Source of the DNA: Lentisphaerota bacterium
GTDB taxonomy: Bacteria; Verrucomicrobiota; Kiritimatiellia; UBA8416; JAIOPI01
DNA length: 64,000 nt
Assembly (NCBI GenBank): GCA_021413965.1
Contig: JAIOPI010000004.1
Coordinates: 372,001 to 436,000, forward strand
Direction of reading: 5' to 3'
The notes beneath the pieces are model-generated. The model saw only the letters and a list, made by a program, of their open reading frames with translations. It made no database searches and was not told where the DNA came from. Made by a program: the position numbers and the translations under genes. Shown one piece after another: positions 8,906 to 18,888 of the stretch. Numbering within the stretch: position 1 is the first letter of the stretch; each line of letters starts with the position of its first letter.

Positions 8906-9949
8906 ATGGCCACGATGCTTGCGGCGGTGTTGAAGGATTTTAACAAACTGGACCTGGAACAGGTGCCGCGGCCGAGCCCGGCGCGGCCGGGCGAGGTGCT
9001 GGTGCGGATCAAGTCCTGCGGGTTCTGCCAGACGGACTACAAGGCGATCAAAGGCATCCGCCGCAACGTCGCCTTCCCGTTCATCCCCGGCCACGAACCC
9101 AGCGGTGTTGTGGCCGAGGTCGGGCCCGGCATGCAGCACTTCAAGGTCGGCGACGAGGTGATCTGCCAGCCGTCCGGATACTGCGGTTTCTGCGCGCACT
9201 GCCGCGTCGGCAACACACACTACTGCGACCACGCCTTCACCACGGGCGGCGACGGCCCCCCCGATGTGTGGCCCGGCGCGTTCGCGGAGTACATGCTGAC
9301 GAAGGAATCGTGCCTCTTCAACAAGCCGGCCGGCCTGTCCTTCGACGCCGCCGCGCTGACCGAACCGCTCTCCGGCGCCTGGAAAGGCGTCGTGCAGTAC
9401 AGCGACATGAAGGTGGGCGACAGCGTCGTGGTCATCGGCGTCGGCAGCATCGGCCTGCTCTGCCTGATGGTCGCGAAAGCGGCCGGCGCCGGGCGGCTGG
9501 TCGCCATCGACAGCAGCGCACACGCCCGCGCGAACGCACGGCAACTGGGCGCCACGCACGTCGTCGATCCCGGCGAGGGGCGCACGCGCGAGGCGGTCTA
9601 TGCCATCCTCCCGTCCGGCCCCGATCTCGTCGTCGAAGCGGCCGGGCCGATCGCCGCCGTACGCCTGATGGTGGAGTTGCGGCGCCGGGGCACGCGCTGG
9701 AACGTCTTCGGCATCACGACGCACGAAACGTTCGAGTTGGACGGCGGCCATACCCATTTCCTCGAAGGCCGCATGGATGCCAGCTTCGGCACCACGCCGC
9801 TGGCCATGCAGCACGCCATCCGCCTCATGGAGACCGGCCTGGTCGATACGAGCCGGATCATCTCCCACCGCTTCCCGCTGGCGGACATCGCGCATGCCGT
9901 CGAGGTCATGGGCAGCCCCGACCGCAACAAGGTCATCGTCAACCCGTGA
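8906..9949 (+). CDS. Zinc-dependent medium-chain alcohol (polyol/sugar) dehydrogenase
   Basis: 347 residues, normal for the family. It oxidises a secondary alcohol of a polyol, sugar or amino alcohol using NAD(P). The catalytic zinc ligands are visible as the Cys of SCGFCQTD and the GHEPSG motif (GHE). The structural zinc site is the four-Cys loop CGFCAHCRVGNTHYC. The Rossmann fold carries GVGSIG. The domain order is GroES-like then NAD-binding. The ATG at 8906 is preceded by GAGGAAACAGGA; an in-frame ATG 45 bases upstream has no ribosome site and would overlap the -35 hexamer. The gene is followed after seven bases by an SDR gene, so they form an operon. Sorbitol, L-threonine or galactitol-type substrates are all possible. 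Confidence 0.85.
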   Translation: MATMLAAVLKDFNKLDLEQVPRPSPARPGEVLVRIKSCGFCQTDYKAIKGIRRNVAFPFIPGHEPSGVVAEVGPGMQHFKVGDEVICQPSGYCGFCAHCRVGNTHYCDHAFTTGGDGPPDVWPGAFAEYMLTKESCLFNKPAGLSFDAAALTEPLSGAWKGVVQYSDMKVGDSVVVIGVGSIGLLCLMVAKAAGAGRLVAIDSSAHARANARQLGATHVVDPGEGRTREAVYAILPSGPDLVVEAAGPIAAVRLMVELRRRGTRWNVFGITTHETFELDGGHTHFLEGRMDASFGTTPLAMQHAIRLMETGLVDTSRIISHRFPLADIAHAVEVMGSPDRNKVIVNP

Positions 9950-9956
9950 AACCGGA

Positions 9957-10730
9957 ATGAAACACCGCATACCGCTGCTGGCGGCGCCCGGCAAGTTCAA
10001 GGGGCGCGTCGCCGTGGTGACCGGCGGCACGAACGGCCTCGGACGGCACCTGGCGCTAGCGCTGCACGAACTCGGCGCGCACGTCTTCGTGTGCGGCCGC
10101 CAGGCCGCCCGCGGAGCGGCCTTGGTGCGCAAGGCCGGCCGACGCATGCATTTCATGGCCTGCGACCTCGCCGACGCCGACCAGGCCCAACGCTTCGTCT
10201 GCCACGCGGGCGAGCATGCGGGCCGGATCGACTACCTGGTCAACAACGCGGCGGTGGATCCCAGAATCGAGTTCGCCCACGCCACCGTCGCGGACTTCGA
10301 CCGCCTGATCGCCATCAATCTGCGCCCGTATTTCATCGTGGCGCGCGCCGCCCTGCCCTACCTCAAAGCCGGCGCCGGCCGTGCCATCGTGAATATCGGC
10401 ACGACGAACTACATGCTGGGGCTCGCGCCGTTCACGCTCTACAACGCGGCGAAGTCCGGGATCCTCGGCTTTACGCGCTCCCTGGCGCGCGAACTCGGCC
10501 CGCTCGGGATCCGCGTCAACATGCTGTCGCCCGGCTGGATCATGACCGACAAGCAGTTGAAGGAACACGCCAGCGCAAAGGACCGGCGCGACTTGCTGGC
10601 GGCCCAGAGCCTGAAGGCGTTGCTGACGGAGGCGCACGTCACGCCCGCCACGCTCTTCCTGCTGTCGAGCGCCGCCGCCGGCATCACGGGCCAGAACCTG
10701 GTCGTGGATGGCGGAAAAGTGATGAACTGA
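9957..10730 (+). CDS. Short-chain dehydrogenase/reductase
   Basis: 257 residues, a classical SDR. The cofactor loop is TGGTNGLG near residues 20-27, followed by NNAAVD and the catalytic YNAAK. The residue that is usually Ser, about 13 before the Tyr, reads Thr here (IGTTN), a conservative change. RVNMLSPGWI and the C-terminal GQNLVVDGGK are typical. The start at 9957 sits seven bases after the stop of the zinc dehydrogenase gene with a weak GGA ribosome site, so the pair is co-transcribed. Two successive oxidoreductases suggest a short polyol or sugar oxidation pathway; the substrate is unknown. Confidence 0.85.
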   Translation: MKHRIPLLAAPGKFKGRVAVVTGGTNGLGRHLALALHELGAHVFVCGRQAARGAALVRKAGRRMHFMACDLADADQAQRFVCHAGEHAGRIDYLVNNAAVDPRIEFAHATVADFDRLIAINLRPYFIVARAALPYLKAGAGRAIVNIGTTNYMLGLAPFTLYNAAKSGILGFTRSLARELGPLGIRVNMLSPGWIMTDKQLKEHASAKDRRDLLAAQSLKALLTEAHVTPATLFLLSSAAAGITGQNLVVDGGKVMN

Positions 10731-10780
10731 ATGGCGGTTCGGGGTTCGAAATCTCCGATTCCCCTCGCGGCCACCTGGAG

Positions 10781-10797
10781 CCGGCCGTCCCGGCCGG
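10781..10797. terminator. GC-rich hairpin between convergent genes
   Basis: CCGGCCG (10781-10787) and CGGCCGG (10791-10797) form a perfect 7-bp stem with a 3-base loop, placed between the ends of the SDR gene (+) and the helicase gene (-). There is no clear T run on either side, so termination efficiency is uncertain. Confidence 0.35.
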
Positions 10798-10822
10798 TCA
10801 TTCCACGCAGGCAACCGCGAGT

Positions 10823-12757
10823 TTACATAAACCCCGTGTTCCGCTCCACGCGCAGGAAGTGGGGCGGGATTTCCGTGACGAAGCGCGAGGGGCTGCAGTA
10901 GAACACGCCGCCGTCGCGCGAGCGCCGCACCTCGGGCACGCAAATGCGCAGCGCATCCTTGGCGCGCGTGACCGCCACGTAAAAGAGCCGCCGCTCCTCG
11001 GCCTCCCCCTCCATGGACTCATTCAATGACCGCGACGACGGGAACATGCCTTCCGTCACCCACAGGATGATCACCGCCCCCCACTCCAGCCCCTTGGCCT
11101 GGTGGACCGTACTCAGCCGCAGCGACTCCTGCCCCCCGCCCTCTTCCTCCGGCGCATCGTCGCCGTCGACATTCGTCAGCAGCGCCACGCCGCTCAAGAA
11201 CTCCTCGAGGTCCGTGTAGCGCGCCACGTCGGCCGTCAGCGCCGCAATATCCTCCATGCGCTCGTCCGCGTTCTCGTAGGCATTCTGAAGGTGCTCGCCG
11301 TAGAACGTCTCCATGAAACGGTCCAGGAGGTCGTCGGCGGACACGCCTTCCGACGCGGCATCGAGCACCGCCTCCACCCGCGCCCACGCCCCCTGCGCCG
11401 CCTTCCCCAGCGCCCCGCGCAAAACCTCGCGCTGCCCCGCATCCTGCGCCCGAAAGCGGCTGCCCACCTTCGCCCAGGCCTTCACCGCCGTGCGCGGCCC
11501 CACGCCCGGCAGCAGCCCCAGCAGGCGCGTGAACGACAGCTCGTCGTTCGGAAACACCAGCACGCGCAGCAGGCAGAGCACATCCTTGATGTGCGCCTGT
11601 TCGAAGAAACGCATGCCGGAGGTGATCACGTACGGCACGCGCGCCATGGGCAGCAGGCGCTCCAGTTCCAGCGCGTGAAAATGCGCGCGATACAGCACGG
11701 CGATGTCCGACAGGCGGAATCCCTCGCGACGCAGGAGCCGGACCTGCTCCACCACGTAGCGCGCCTGTTCATCCCCGTCGCGCAGGTGCGCCACCACCGG
11801 ATGGTCGCCCGGCTCGCGCGTGGCGCGCAGCACCTTCTGGAACTGCTCGGGATTGCCGGCAATGCAGGCGTTGGCCACGGCCAGGATGTTCGGCACGCTG
11901 CGGTAATTCGTCTCCAGCCGGTAGATCTGCGTGCCGCGGTACCGGTCGGGAAACGTCATGATGTTGCGGTAGTCCGCGCCGCGCCAGGCATAGATGCTCT
12001 GAAAGTCATCGCCCACGACGAACACGTTGCCGTGCTTGGCGCCAAGACGGTCCACCAGCTCGGCCTGGATCGGGTTCGTGTCCTGGTACTCGTCGACCAG
12101 CACGTGCCGGAACTGCTCCTGGTAGCGCTCGCGGATGTCCGCGTGGTCGCGCAGCAGCCGCAGCCCGTTGACCAGCAGGTCGTCGAAGTCCATGCCGCCC
12201 ATGTCCTGCTTGCGCTTCTCGTAGGCCGCGTGCACGCGGCGGATCGCCTCCGGGTCGGTCTCCGGAACGCGCCGCCCCGCCAGTTCCGCAATGTCCGCTT
12301 CCGCGTTGGCCGCCATGCTGAAAAGCCCCAGCAGCACCGCCGACCGCGGGAACTCCTTGTGCTCAAGCTTCAAGTCCTTGACGCATTGCGAGACCAGCGC
12401 CCGGGAATCGTCGCGATCGAGGATCGTGAAATCGCTGGCGAACCCCACCCGCGGAGCATGCCGCCGCAGCAGCCGGTTGGCCAGGTGGTGGAACGTGCCG
12501 CCCCACACGCCGCCCACCCCTTCGCCAACCACCTCGCGCGCCCGGTCCAGCATCTCGCGCGCCGCCTTGTTGGTGAACGTCAGCAGGAGGATCCGGTCCG
12601 GCGCGATGCCGCGCTCGACAAGTTGCGCCACGCGAAACACCAGTGTCCGCGTCTTGCCCGTCCCCGCCGCCGCCAGCACCAGGATGGGACCATCCGGCGC
12701 CGTGGCGGCCGCAAGCTGTTCGGCATTCAGAAGCTCTTGAAAGTCAATCGTGGGCAT
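10823..12757 (-). CDS. UvrD/PcrA/Rep-type superfamily 1 DNA helicase
   Basis: 644 residues. An ATP-driven 3'-5' DNA helicase for repair or replication restart. The sequence shows the Walker A motif AAAGTGKT (residues 29-36), LLLTFTNKAAREM (motif Ia), DEYQDTN (motif II), GDDFQSIYAWRGA (motif III), and the C-terminal STVHQAKGLEW and YVAVTRAKD motifs. The length is a little shorter than UvrD or PcrA (about 720), and the C-terminal extension that binds RNA polymerase is not evident, so Rep or a UvrD-like form is possible. The ATG at 12757 has AGGGTG about nine bases upstream and leads directly into the helicase domain. It lies 25 bases after the YihY-family gene and may share its transcript. Confidence 0.9.
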   Translation of the reverse strand: MPTIDFQELLNAEQLAAATAPDGPILVLAAAGTGKTRTLVFRVAQLVERGIAPDRILLLTFTNKAAREMLDRAREVVGEGVGGVWGGTFHHLANRLLRRHAPRVGFASDFTILDRDDSRALVSQCVKDLKLEHKEFPRSAVLLGLFSMAANAEADIAELAGRRVPETDPEAIRRVHAAYEKRKQDMGGMDFDDLLVNGLRLLRDHADIRERYQEQFRHVLVDEYQDTNPIQAELVDRLGAKHGNVFVVGDDFQSIYAWRGADYRNIMTFPDRYRGTQIYRLETNYRSVPNILAVANACIAGNPEQFQKVLRATREPGDHPVVAHLRDGDEQARYVVEQVRLLRREGFRLSDIAVLYRAHFHALELERLLPMARVPYVITSGMRFFEQAHIKDVLCLLRVLVFPNDELSFTRLLGLLPGVGPRTAVKAWAKVGSRFRAQDAGQREVLRGALGKAAQGAWARVEAVLDAASEGVSADDLLDRFMETFYGEHLQNAYENADERMEDIAALTADVARYTDLEEFLSGVALLTNVDGDDAPEEEGGGQESLRLSTVHQAKGLEWGAVIILWVTEGMFPSSRSLNESMEGEAEERRLFYVAVTRAKDALRICVPEVRRSRDGGVFYCSPSRFVTEIPPHFLRVERNTGFM

Positions 12758-12782
12758 GGGACCGTTCACCCTATCGGCGCGC

Positions 12783-14282
12783 TCATGACGGGATGCTGCT
12801 CTCGCGGCCCATGTGGCCCACCACATCGCGCACCGTCCGGTTGGCCAGGGCGTCGTTCATGCCCTTGGCCATCTGGTCCACCACCGCGGTGACGGATTCG
12901 GGCACGCGCGCCAGCCCGAGGCTCCCGGGCGCAACGCCAGAAGCCAGGATGCTGTCGAAGACGTCCTTGACTCGCACCGTGTCCGGCGCGCGCAGCAGGG
13001 CATAGCGCCCCGGCACACCCGCCACTTCCGCCATCAAGCCCGCCTTGACCAGGTCATCCAGCGTGGCCAGCAAAAAGCGCATCGGGATGCGACGCGCCTG
13101 CACGAACTCGCCCACCTGGAAAGGCCGGCCGTCCGGCTGCAGCATCCCGTGCGCGGCATCGACCACCACGGAGAGCGCCAGTGTGAGCCGCGCGCGGACG
13201 CTGGCGCGGCTGGCGCCCTGCTCCATGCGGTACGTACTGCAGTTCTGAATGGCAAAGGCCACTTCGGCACCAAACAGGATGATCTGCCAGCTCACGTTCA
13301 CCCAGGCCAGCAAAATCGGAAACGTCGCGAAGCTGCCGTAGATCTTGCCCGCGCGGACGGCCCCCACCTGCAGGGCCGCGCAGATCCACATCCACACCAG
13401 GAAACAGATGGCCGTCAACACGCCCCCGCTCGCACCGGGCACGAAACGCACTTTCGTATTCGGCATGAACATCAGCAGAAACGTGAAGGCCGCGGACGTC
13501 ATGGTGAAGACCATCACATGCTTCAGGATCCCGGACCCAAGCACGTCGCGAACCATCCGCGCCGACGTGTCATCCAGGTGACGGCTCGCCAGGTCGGCGA
13601 TCGGCAACGAGGACGCCGCCAGCAACAGCAGCGGCAGAATGAACAGGATGCTGATGTAATCCGTGAATTTGCGCCACAGCGGTCGCTGAACCGTGACGCC
13701 CCAGACGCCGTTGAACGAGGACTCGACCTGGCCCAGCACGGCGATGACCATCCAGATCAACACCGCCAGGCCGACGCCGCCCAGCGCACCGAAATTGACA
13801 TTCCCCATCTTCTCGAAACCAGTCTCCACCAGGCTGTTGATCTGGCGGGCCAGCGCGGCGGCGTCGTAGGCCGCCTGATCGGCACCCGGCGACACGCCTT
13901 CGAACTGCGCCAGATGGCGGTCGACCGCGGCTTCGGTCTGCGCAAAGCTGTGCGTCCAATCCCCCACGCGATTGCGCACCCACTCCTTGGCCGCGTCCTC
14001 GCCACCCAGCCCGCGTGCCAACGCCAGCGACAGCGCCAGGATCGGCACGATCGACATGATCGAATTGAAGGTCAGCGCCGACGCGTGCAACGGACACTCG
14101 TCACGACGATAGTCGCGGAAGACGAGTTGGACCACGCGGATGAAATTGACCCCAAAGCGGCGCCGCACGGACAAGGCCCCGAGATCCAGGTCCCAGACGT
14201 CTTCCGTCAAAAAGCGCACGACCCTTCGGCCGGTCTCAACCCAGGTCTTCTGTATGTTGGCCCACATCGTCTGGAGTACCAC
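12783..14282 (-). CDS. YihY/BrkB family membrane protein
   Basis: 499 residues. This inner-membrane family was once mislabelled RNase BN and its function is unsettled. About six membrane segments lie between residues 50 and 310, including the NSIMSIVPILALSLALARGL region and the conserved YGSFATFPILLAWVNVSWQIILFGAEVAFA-type segment near the end. A soluble C-terminal region of about 190 residues follows, including LLATLDDLVKAGLMAEV, which looks like a winged-helix fold as in other long YihY proteins. The GTG at 14282 has AAGG six bases upstream; ATG 14267 is an alternative. It sits between the Nudix gene (97 bases upstream) and the helicase gene. Confidence 0.85.
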   Translation of the reverse strand: MVLQTMWANIQKTWVETGRRVVRFLTEDVWDLDLGALSVRRRFGVNFIRVVQLVFRDYRRDECPLHASALTFNSIMSIVPILALSLALARGLGGEDAAKEWVRNRVGDWTHSFAQTEAAVDRHLAQFEGVSPGADQAAYDAAALARQINSLVETGFEKMGNVNFGALGGVGLAVLIWMVIAVLGQVESSFNGVWGVTVQRPLWRKFTDYISILFILPLLLLAASSLPIADLASRHLDDTSARMVRDVLGSGILKHVMVFTMTSAAFTFLLMFMPNTKVRFVPGASGGVLTAICFLVWMWICAALQVGAVRAGKIYGSFATFPILLAWVNVSWQIILFGAEVAFAIQNCSTYRMEQGASRASVRARLTLALSVVVDAAHGMLQPDGRPFQVGEFVQARRIPMRFLLATLDDLVKAGLMAEVAGVPGRYALLRAPDTVRVKDVFDSILASGVAPGSLGLARVPESVTAVVDQMAKGMNDALANRTVRDVVGHMGRESSIPS

Positions 14283-14379
14283 CCGACGCCTTGTCGACTA
14301 TGCCGGCTCGCCCGCGCCGCCGGACCACGTGTGGACCGGCTCCCCGATTCGCCATGCCGCCACCCCTTGCCCGCGACAG

Positions 14380-14937
14380 CTACGAACCAGGCACCAGGCG
14401 CCTGTCCCGGTGCTGCCGCGCCAGGTACAACATCCACGCCGCCAGCGTCTTGGCGTCCTCGATCTTTCCGTCCGCAATGTGAGCATCGATCTGTGCGGCG
14501 GTCAGATACTCCACCTGCACGTGCTCGTCGATGTCGGTCGCGAGCGCCTGCTGCGTCGGATTCAGCCGCGCGAAAAAAGTGTGCAAACGCTCCGTGGTGT
14601 AGCCTGGGGCGGGCAGCACCGTCCCCAGTCGCTCCAGGTCGCGGGCCGTGTAGCCGGATTCCTCCCGCAGCTCGCGGTGCGCGCACGCCACCGGATCCTC
14701 GCCGGGATGCAGTGTGCCGGCCACGACTTCCAGCGTCTCCCGGCCAATCGCCGCGCGATACTGGCGCACGAACACGAAACGCCCGTCGCCCAACTGGGCC
14801 AGGATCACCGCCGCCCCCGGATGCTGGACCACCTCGCGCGTCGAGCGCTGGCCGGATGCCAGCGCGACGTCGAGAACGTCCACCTTGAGCAGCCGCCCGT
14901 CATAGGCACGCGTGGTGCTGAGAATCGTTTCCTTCAT
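14380..14937 (-). CDS. Nudix hydrolase, ADP-ribose pyrophosphatase type
   Basis: 185 residues. It hydrolyses a nucleoside diphosphate linked to another group, most likely ADP-ribose to AMP and ribose 5-phosphate. The Nudix box is complete: G-x5-E-x7-REL-x-EES-G, from GTLHPGED through RELREESGY. A Pro-Gly pair about 16 residues further (LPAPGYTTER) is typical of ADP-ribose pyrophosphatases of the NudF group. The start at 14937 is supported by AGGACGGGT directly upstream and by the family N-terminus. A promoter lies at 14959-14987. Confidence 0.87.
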   Translation of the reverse strand: MKETILSTTRAYDGRLLKVDVLDVALASGQRSTREVVQHPGAAVILAQLGDGRFVFVRQYRAAIGRETLEVVAGTLHPGEDPVACAHRELREESGYTARDLERLGTVLPAPGYTTERLHTFFARLNPTQQALATDIDEHVQVEYLTAAQIDAHIADGKIEDAKTLAAWMLYLARQHRDRRLVPGS

Positions 14938-14958
14938 ACCCGTCCTGCGTTCCGCGTC

Positions 14959-14987
14959 ACTATGCGAATTCACACCCATGGCGGCAA
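14959..14987 (-). promoter_or_regulatory. Nudix gene promoter
   Basis: Minus strand TTGCCG (14982-14987), 17 bases, CATAGT (14959-14964). The predicted start near 14952 gives a 15-base leader with an AGGACGG ribosome site. Confidence 0.48.
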
Positions 14988-15037
14988 TCACAATTCGGGC
15001 GCCTTGCCGGCCGCGCCGGCCTGTGCTTCACTGAGGC

Positions 15038-15259
15038 ATGATCGACAGCTACTATTACCGGGATGCGCAGCGCAAAACCCAGGGGCCGCTCACGCGCCAG
15101 CAGCTCGCCCAACTGATCCTGGACGGCAAGGCGACCATCCACACGCAGGTCTGGGACGTGGCCCTCGACCACGGCGGACTCGGCGCCTGGCAGCCCGCCT
15201 GGCTCGCACTCGGCTATCCCCGCGAGCCCGGCACCATGAAACCTGCCCGCGGCGCGTGA
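15038..15259 (+). CDS. Small GYF_2-like domain protein
   Basis: 73 residues, divergent from the Nudix gene. The sequence begins DSYYYRDAQRKTQGPLTRQQL and contains a late W...GAWQPAW segment, matching the pattern of GYF_2 (DUF4339) domains: an aromatic start, QGP, a helix, then a Trp-rich end. These domains are thought to bind proline-rich peptides. No membrane segment is visible; in many proteins this domain precedes one, but here it stands alone. The ATG at 15038 has only GAGG close upstream. The 257 bases after it contain no gene, only the eno promoter zone. Confidence 0.6.
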   Translation: MIDSYYYRDAQRKTQGPLTRQQLAQLILDGKATIHTQVWDVALDHGGLGAWQPAWLALGYPREPGTMKPARGA

Positions 15260-15470
15260 ACGACGCCAGCGCAGATCCCTGCGCATCGCCATGACGTCGA
15301 CAACGCCGGCATGGGACGCTCTCGCCCATGTGCGGCGGCTTGAAAGCCCTCCCGGCATGCCGCCCGTCGGAAGGCGGAACGCTCGGCAACAGGCTCTGCG
15401 TCACCCCCGTCCGGCCCGTCTTCCGCCTTGCATTGACGCCCCCCCTCCGGTACTGTCCGCGGGCATCACA

Positions 15471-15496
15471 TACGCGGGTAAAAGCGCGTATACGCA
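15471..15496 (+). promoter_or_regulatory. Palindromic operator-like site upstream of eno
   Basis: TACGCG (15471-15476) and CGCGTA (15485-15490) form an inverted repeat with an 8-base spacer. The second arm runs into a 10-base perfect palindrome GCGTATACGC (15486-15495 region). It ends about ten bases before the AAGGAG ribosome site of eno. It could be a regulator site or an mRNA hairpin. Confidence 0.3.
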
Positions 15497-15507
15497 TCCG
15501 CATCTAA

Positions 15508-16809
<1,302 letters not shown>

Positions 16810-16813
16810 TCCG

Positions 16814-16921
16814 GTGCGCGTCGGTTGAAGACCGCGAACGCGCACGTGGACGCGAAGGCCAGACCTGATCGATGCCGTGGCGGCGCGCGCCGGCCGGTGA
16901 GCCCGCTCACGGCTCGATCAG
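16814..16921 (+). other. Two hairpins in the eno-ftsB spacer
   Basis: The first hairpin (16814-16845) pairs GTGCGCGT with ACGCGCAC, plus an inner CGGT/ACCG. The second (16865-16921) pairs 13 bases with 12, allowing one bulge, and encloses a GTGAG/CTCAC stem. Neither has a T run. They may act as a weak terminator, a processing site or an attenuator between eno and ftsB. Nothing else is recognisable in 16922-17010. Confidence 0.4.
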
Positions 16922-17010
16922 ATCGGTTCGGCAGCTGACCCGGTCGCGTCCATGGGCGCCCGTTCGCCGTTGAGCCTGACTGTTTCAGGCGGTCACCGTG
17001 TCGGCTTGTC

Positions 17011-17307
17011 ATGAACTACTGGGGCGTCATCTACCGGTTCGCGATGGTGCTGCTGGTCGTGCTCATGCTCGTCGGCCTCGTGTTCATCTTCCTCCCCCCC
17101 TCGCACGCCATCCGCGAATACCATAAGCGGCGCGTTGATCTGCAGGCCGAAAACGAACGCCTCGAAGCCCAGGTCCGCGAGCTGGCCGAAAAGCAGGCCC
17201 GTTTTCGCACGGACCCGGCGTTTGTGGAGCGCACGGCGCGCGAGGCCGGCATGCTCAAGACCAACGAAGTCATCTATAAGCTGGAAGATGAGCCAGTCAA
17301 CCCCTAG
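17011..17307 (+). CDS. ftsB: FtsB/DivIC-family septum formation initiator
   Basis: 98 residues: one N-terminal membrane helix (about residues 8-29), a Pro-Pro break, then a coiled coil rich in Glu, Arg and Leu (about residues 36-65) and a short globular end with TAREAGMLKTNEVIYKL. This is the architecture of FtsB/DivIC, a bitopic inner-membrane protein that links FtsL and FtsQ in the divisome. Position just after eno supports FtsB. The ATG at 17011 lacks a good Shine-Dalgarno sequence, but conservation starts directly after it. The lipoprotein gene follows 63 bases downstream on the same strand. Confidence 0.85.
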   Translation: MNYWGVIYRFAMVLLVVLMLVGLVFIFLPPSHAIREYHKRRVDLQAENERLEAQVRELAEKQARFRTDPAFVERTAREAGMLKTNEVIYKLEDEPVNP

Positions 17308-17370
17308 TATGCGCATCAGCCCGCCGGTTCCACCGCCACGGTGAGCCGGACGGCCTGAAGTGAGGCCCTC

Positions 17371-18192
17371 ATGAACAGGTTGCTGCTTATCGCTCCGGTC
17401 CTGCTGCTCGCCGCCGGCTGCATCCGTGTTGAACAGAAGCTCGTGCTCCGGCCCGATGCCTCCGGCACCTTCGAAGTCAAGTACGAGGTCCCGGAAGAAA
17501 CAACCCAGCGGATCAAGGCCATGCTGAAGCTCGCCGACGAGCTGACCGCCGCGGGCGGGTCTGAAGTCCAGCCCCTGGCGGAAGACGATTTCACCCGGCT
17601 TGTCTTTGACCCCGAGGAAGCCGCCCTGCGCAAGCGCATCGAATCCTATGCGCGCTACGGCATCCGCTTGGACGAATTTGAACTGCTGGCGCGTAACGCC
17701 CGCCGCCAGGTGAAATTCACTGTCAGCTTCTCCAACATCGCCGAGGTCGCGAAGGCCGACTTCTTTCCGTCCTATGGCTTCTCGATCGCAAAAAACAAGG
17801 TGGGCCAGTACGTGCTGTTCACCCGGCCCGTCACCCGCGAGCCCTTGGACGCGACTTGGGCCGATGCCGGGCCCGACGCCTATAAGCTGATGGCCCCGCT
17901 GCTGAACGGCTTTCACTTCCAACTGCAGGTGCAGGCACCCGGTCGCGTTCTGGAAACGAACGCCGACCAGAAGGAACCGTATTCGGCACAGTGGACCTAC
18001 GCGTTCGACACCAACCCGCGCGCCCTCGCGGACTTGCAGCGCGCGCAAATGACGATTGTCTTCGACAGCACCGGCCTCGTCTACCCCGAGTTCCGCCAGC
18101 CGACCCCCACGCCCACCCCGGCCATGCCCGTCCGCACGCTGGCTGCACCTGCCAGCGCGCCGCCCGCAAATGCCGCGACGAACGTGCCCTGA
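17371..18192 (+). CDS. Predicted lipoprotein, LppM/DUF3153-like
   Basis: 273 residues. A type II signal peptide ends in the lipobox LAAGC with Cys at residue 17, so the mature protein is lipid-anchored. The body begins with VEQKLVLRPDASGTFEVKYEVPEE, a beta-rich pattern seen in LppM/DUF3153-like proteins, whose role is poorly known. The C-terminal 40 residues are Pro/Thr/Ala-rich (PTPTPTPAM) and probably disordered. The start has GTGAGG upstream. It is in line with eno and ftsB and may share their transcript. No catalytic motif is visible. Confidence 0.65.
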   Translation: MNRLLLIAPVLLLAAGCIRVEQKLVLRPDASGTFEVKYEVPEETTQRIKAMLKLADELTAAGGSEVQPLAEDDFTRLVFDPEEAALRKRIESYARYGIRLDEFELLARNARRQVKFTVSFSNIAEVAKADFFPSYGFSIAKNKVGQYVLFTRPVTREPLDATWADAGPDAYKLMAPLLNGFHFQLQVQAPGRVLETNADQKEPYSAQWTYAFDTNPRALADLQRAQMTIVFDSTGLVYPEFRQPTPTPTPAMPVRTLAAPASAPPANAATNVP

Positions 18193-18279
18193 GGGTCGCC
18201 TCCACCGCCAACGGTTGGGCTCCACCGTTCGGCCGCGCGGCAAGTCGGATTCCGGTGGCGGCGGCCCGCCAATCGCCGC

Positions 18280-18888
18280 TCACGCAAACGACGTCACACC
18301 GCCTGCAAACACATCCCCCCACGCCGCATCGGCAGCCCGCAGCGCCGCCGCCCGGTGCGAGATCTTGTTCTTGTAGGCAGGGTCCAACTCCGCAAACGTC
18401 TGATGGTGCCCCTCGGGAACGAACACCGGATCATACCCGAAGCCGTGCGTGCCCCGCGGGGCCTCCGTGATCACGCCTTCACAACGCCCTTCCACCGTGC
18501 GCGCATGGCCCGATGGATCACTGAGCGCCAGCACGCAGCGAAAGCGAGCGCGCCGGTCCGTGCCGTCCCCCAGGCGGGCCAGCAGCTTGGCGTTGTTCGC
18601 CGGGTAGCTCACGGGCTCGCCGGCATAGCGCGCCGAGTACACCCCCGGCTCCCCGCCCAGCGCCGGCACCTCCAGCCCCGAATCATCGCCCAGCGTCCAA
18701 TGCCCCGTGGCCAGCGCCAGGGTGACCGCCTTCTTGCGCGCGTTCGCATCGAACGTCTCGCCATCTTCGATCACCTCGGGCAGGTCGGGAAACTCGCGCA
18801 TGCTGAGCAACACCAGCCCGGGGCGCGCAACAATAGCCAGAAGCTCATCCAGCTTGTGAGGATTGCGCGTGGAAACCAGTAGCTTCAT
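18280..18888 (-). CDS. rdgB: dITP/XTP pyrophosphatase (RdgB/HAM1)
   Basis: 202 residues. Removes non-canonical purine nucleoside triphosphates (dITP, XTP) from the nucleotide pool. It begins with the family N-terminus LLVSTRNPHKLDEL and continues with GETFDANARKKA, the metal/catalytic DDSGLEVPALGGEPGVYSARYAG, GFGYDPVFVPEG and SHRAAAL, all in the expected order. The ATG at 18888 overlaps the stop of the upstream lipoprotein gene as ATGA, so translation is probably coupled. It converges with the lipoprotein gene at 17371-18192 across an 87-base spacer with a weak AACGGT/ACCGTT hairpin (18210-18229). Confidence 0.94.
   Translation of the reverse strand: MKLLVSTRNPHKLDELLAIVARPGLVLLSMREFPDLPEVIEDGETFDANARKKAVTLALATGHWTLGDDSGLEVPALGGEPGVYSARYAGEPVSYPANNAKLLARLGDGTDRRARFRCVLALSDPSGHARTVEGRCEGVITEAPRGTHGFGYDPVFVPEGHHQTFAELDPAYKNKISHRAAALRAADAAWGDVFAGGVTSFA

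Noticed and set aside
15428..15456. TTGCAT-17-TACTGT as an eno promoter
   Set aside because: Both hexamers match only half of the consensus, so it is not better than chance in this region.
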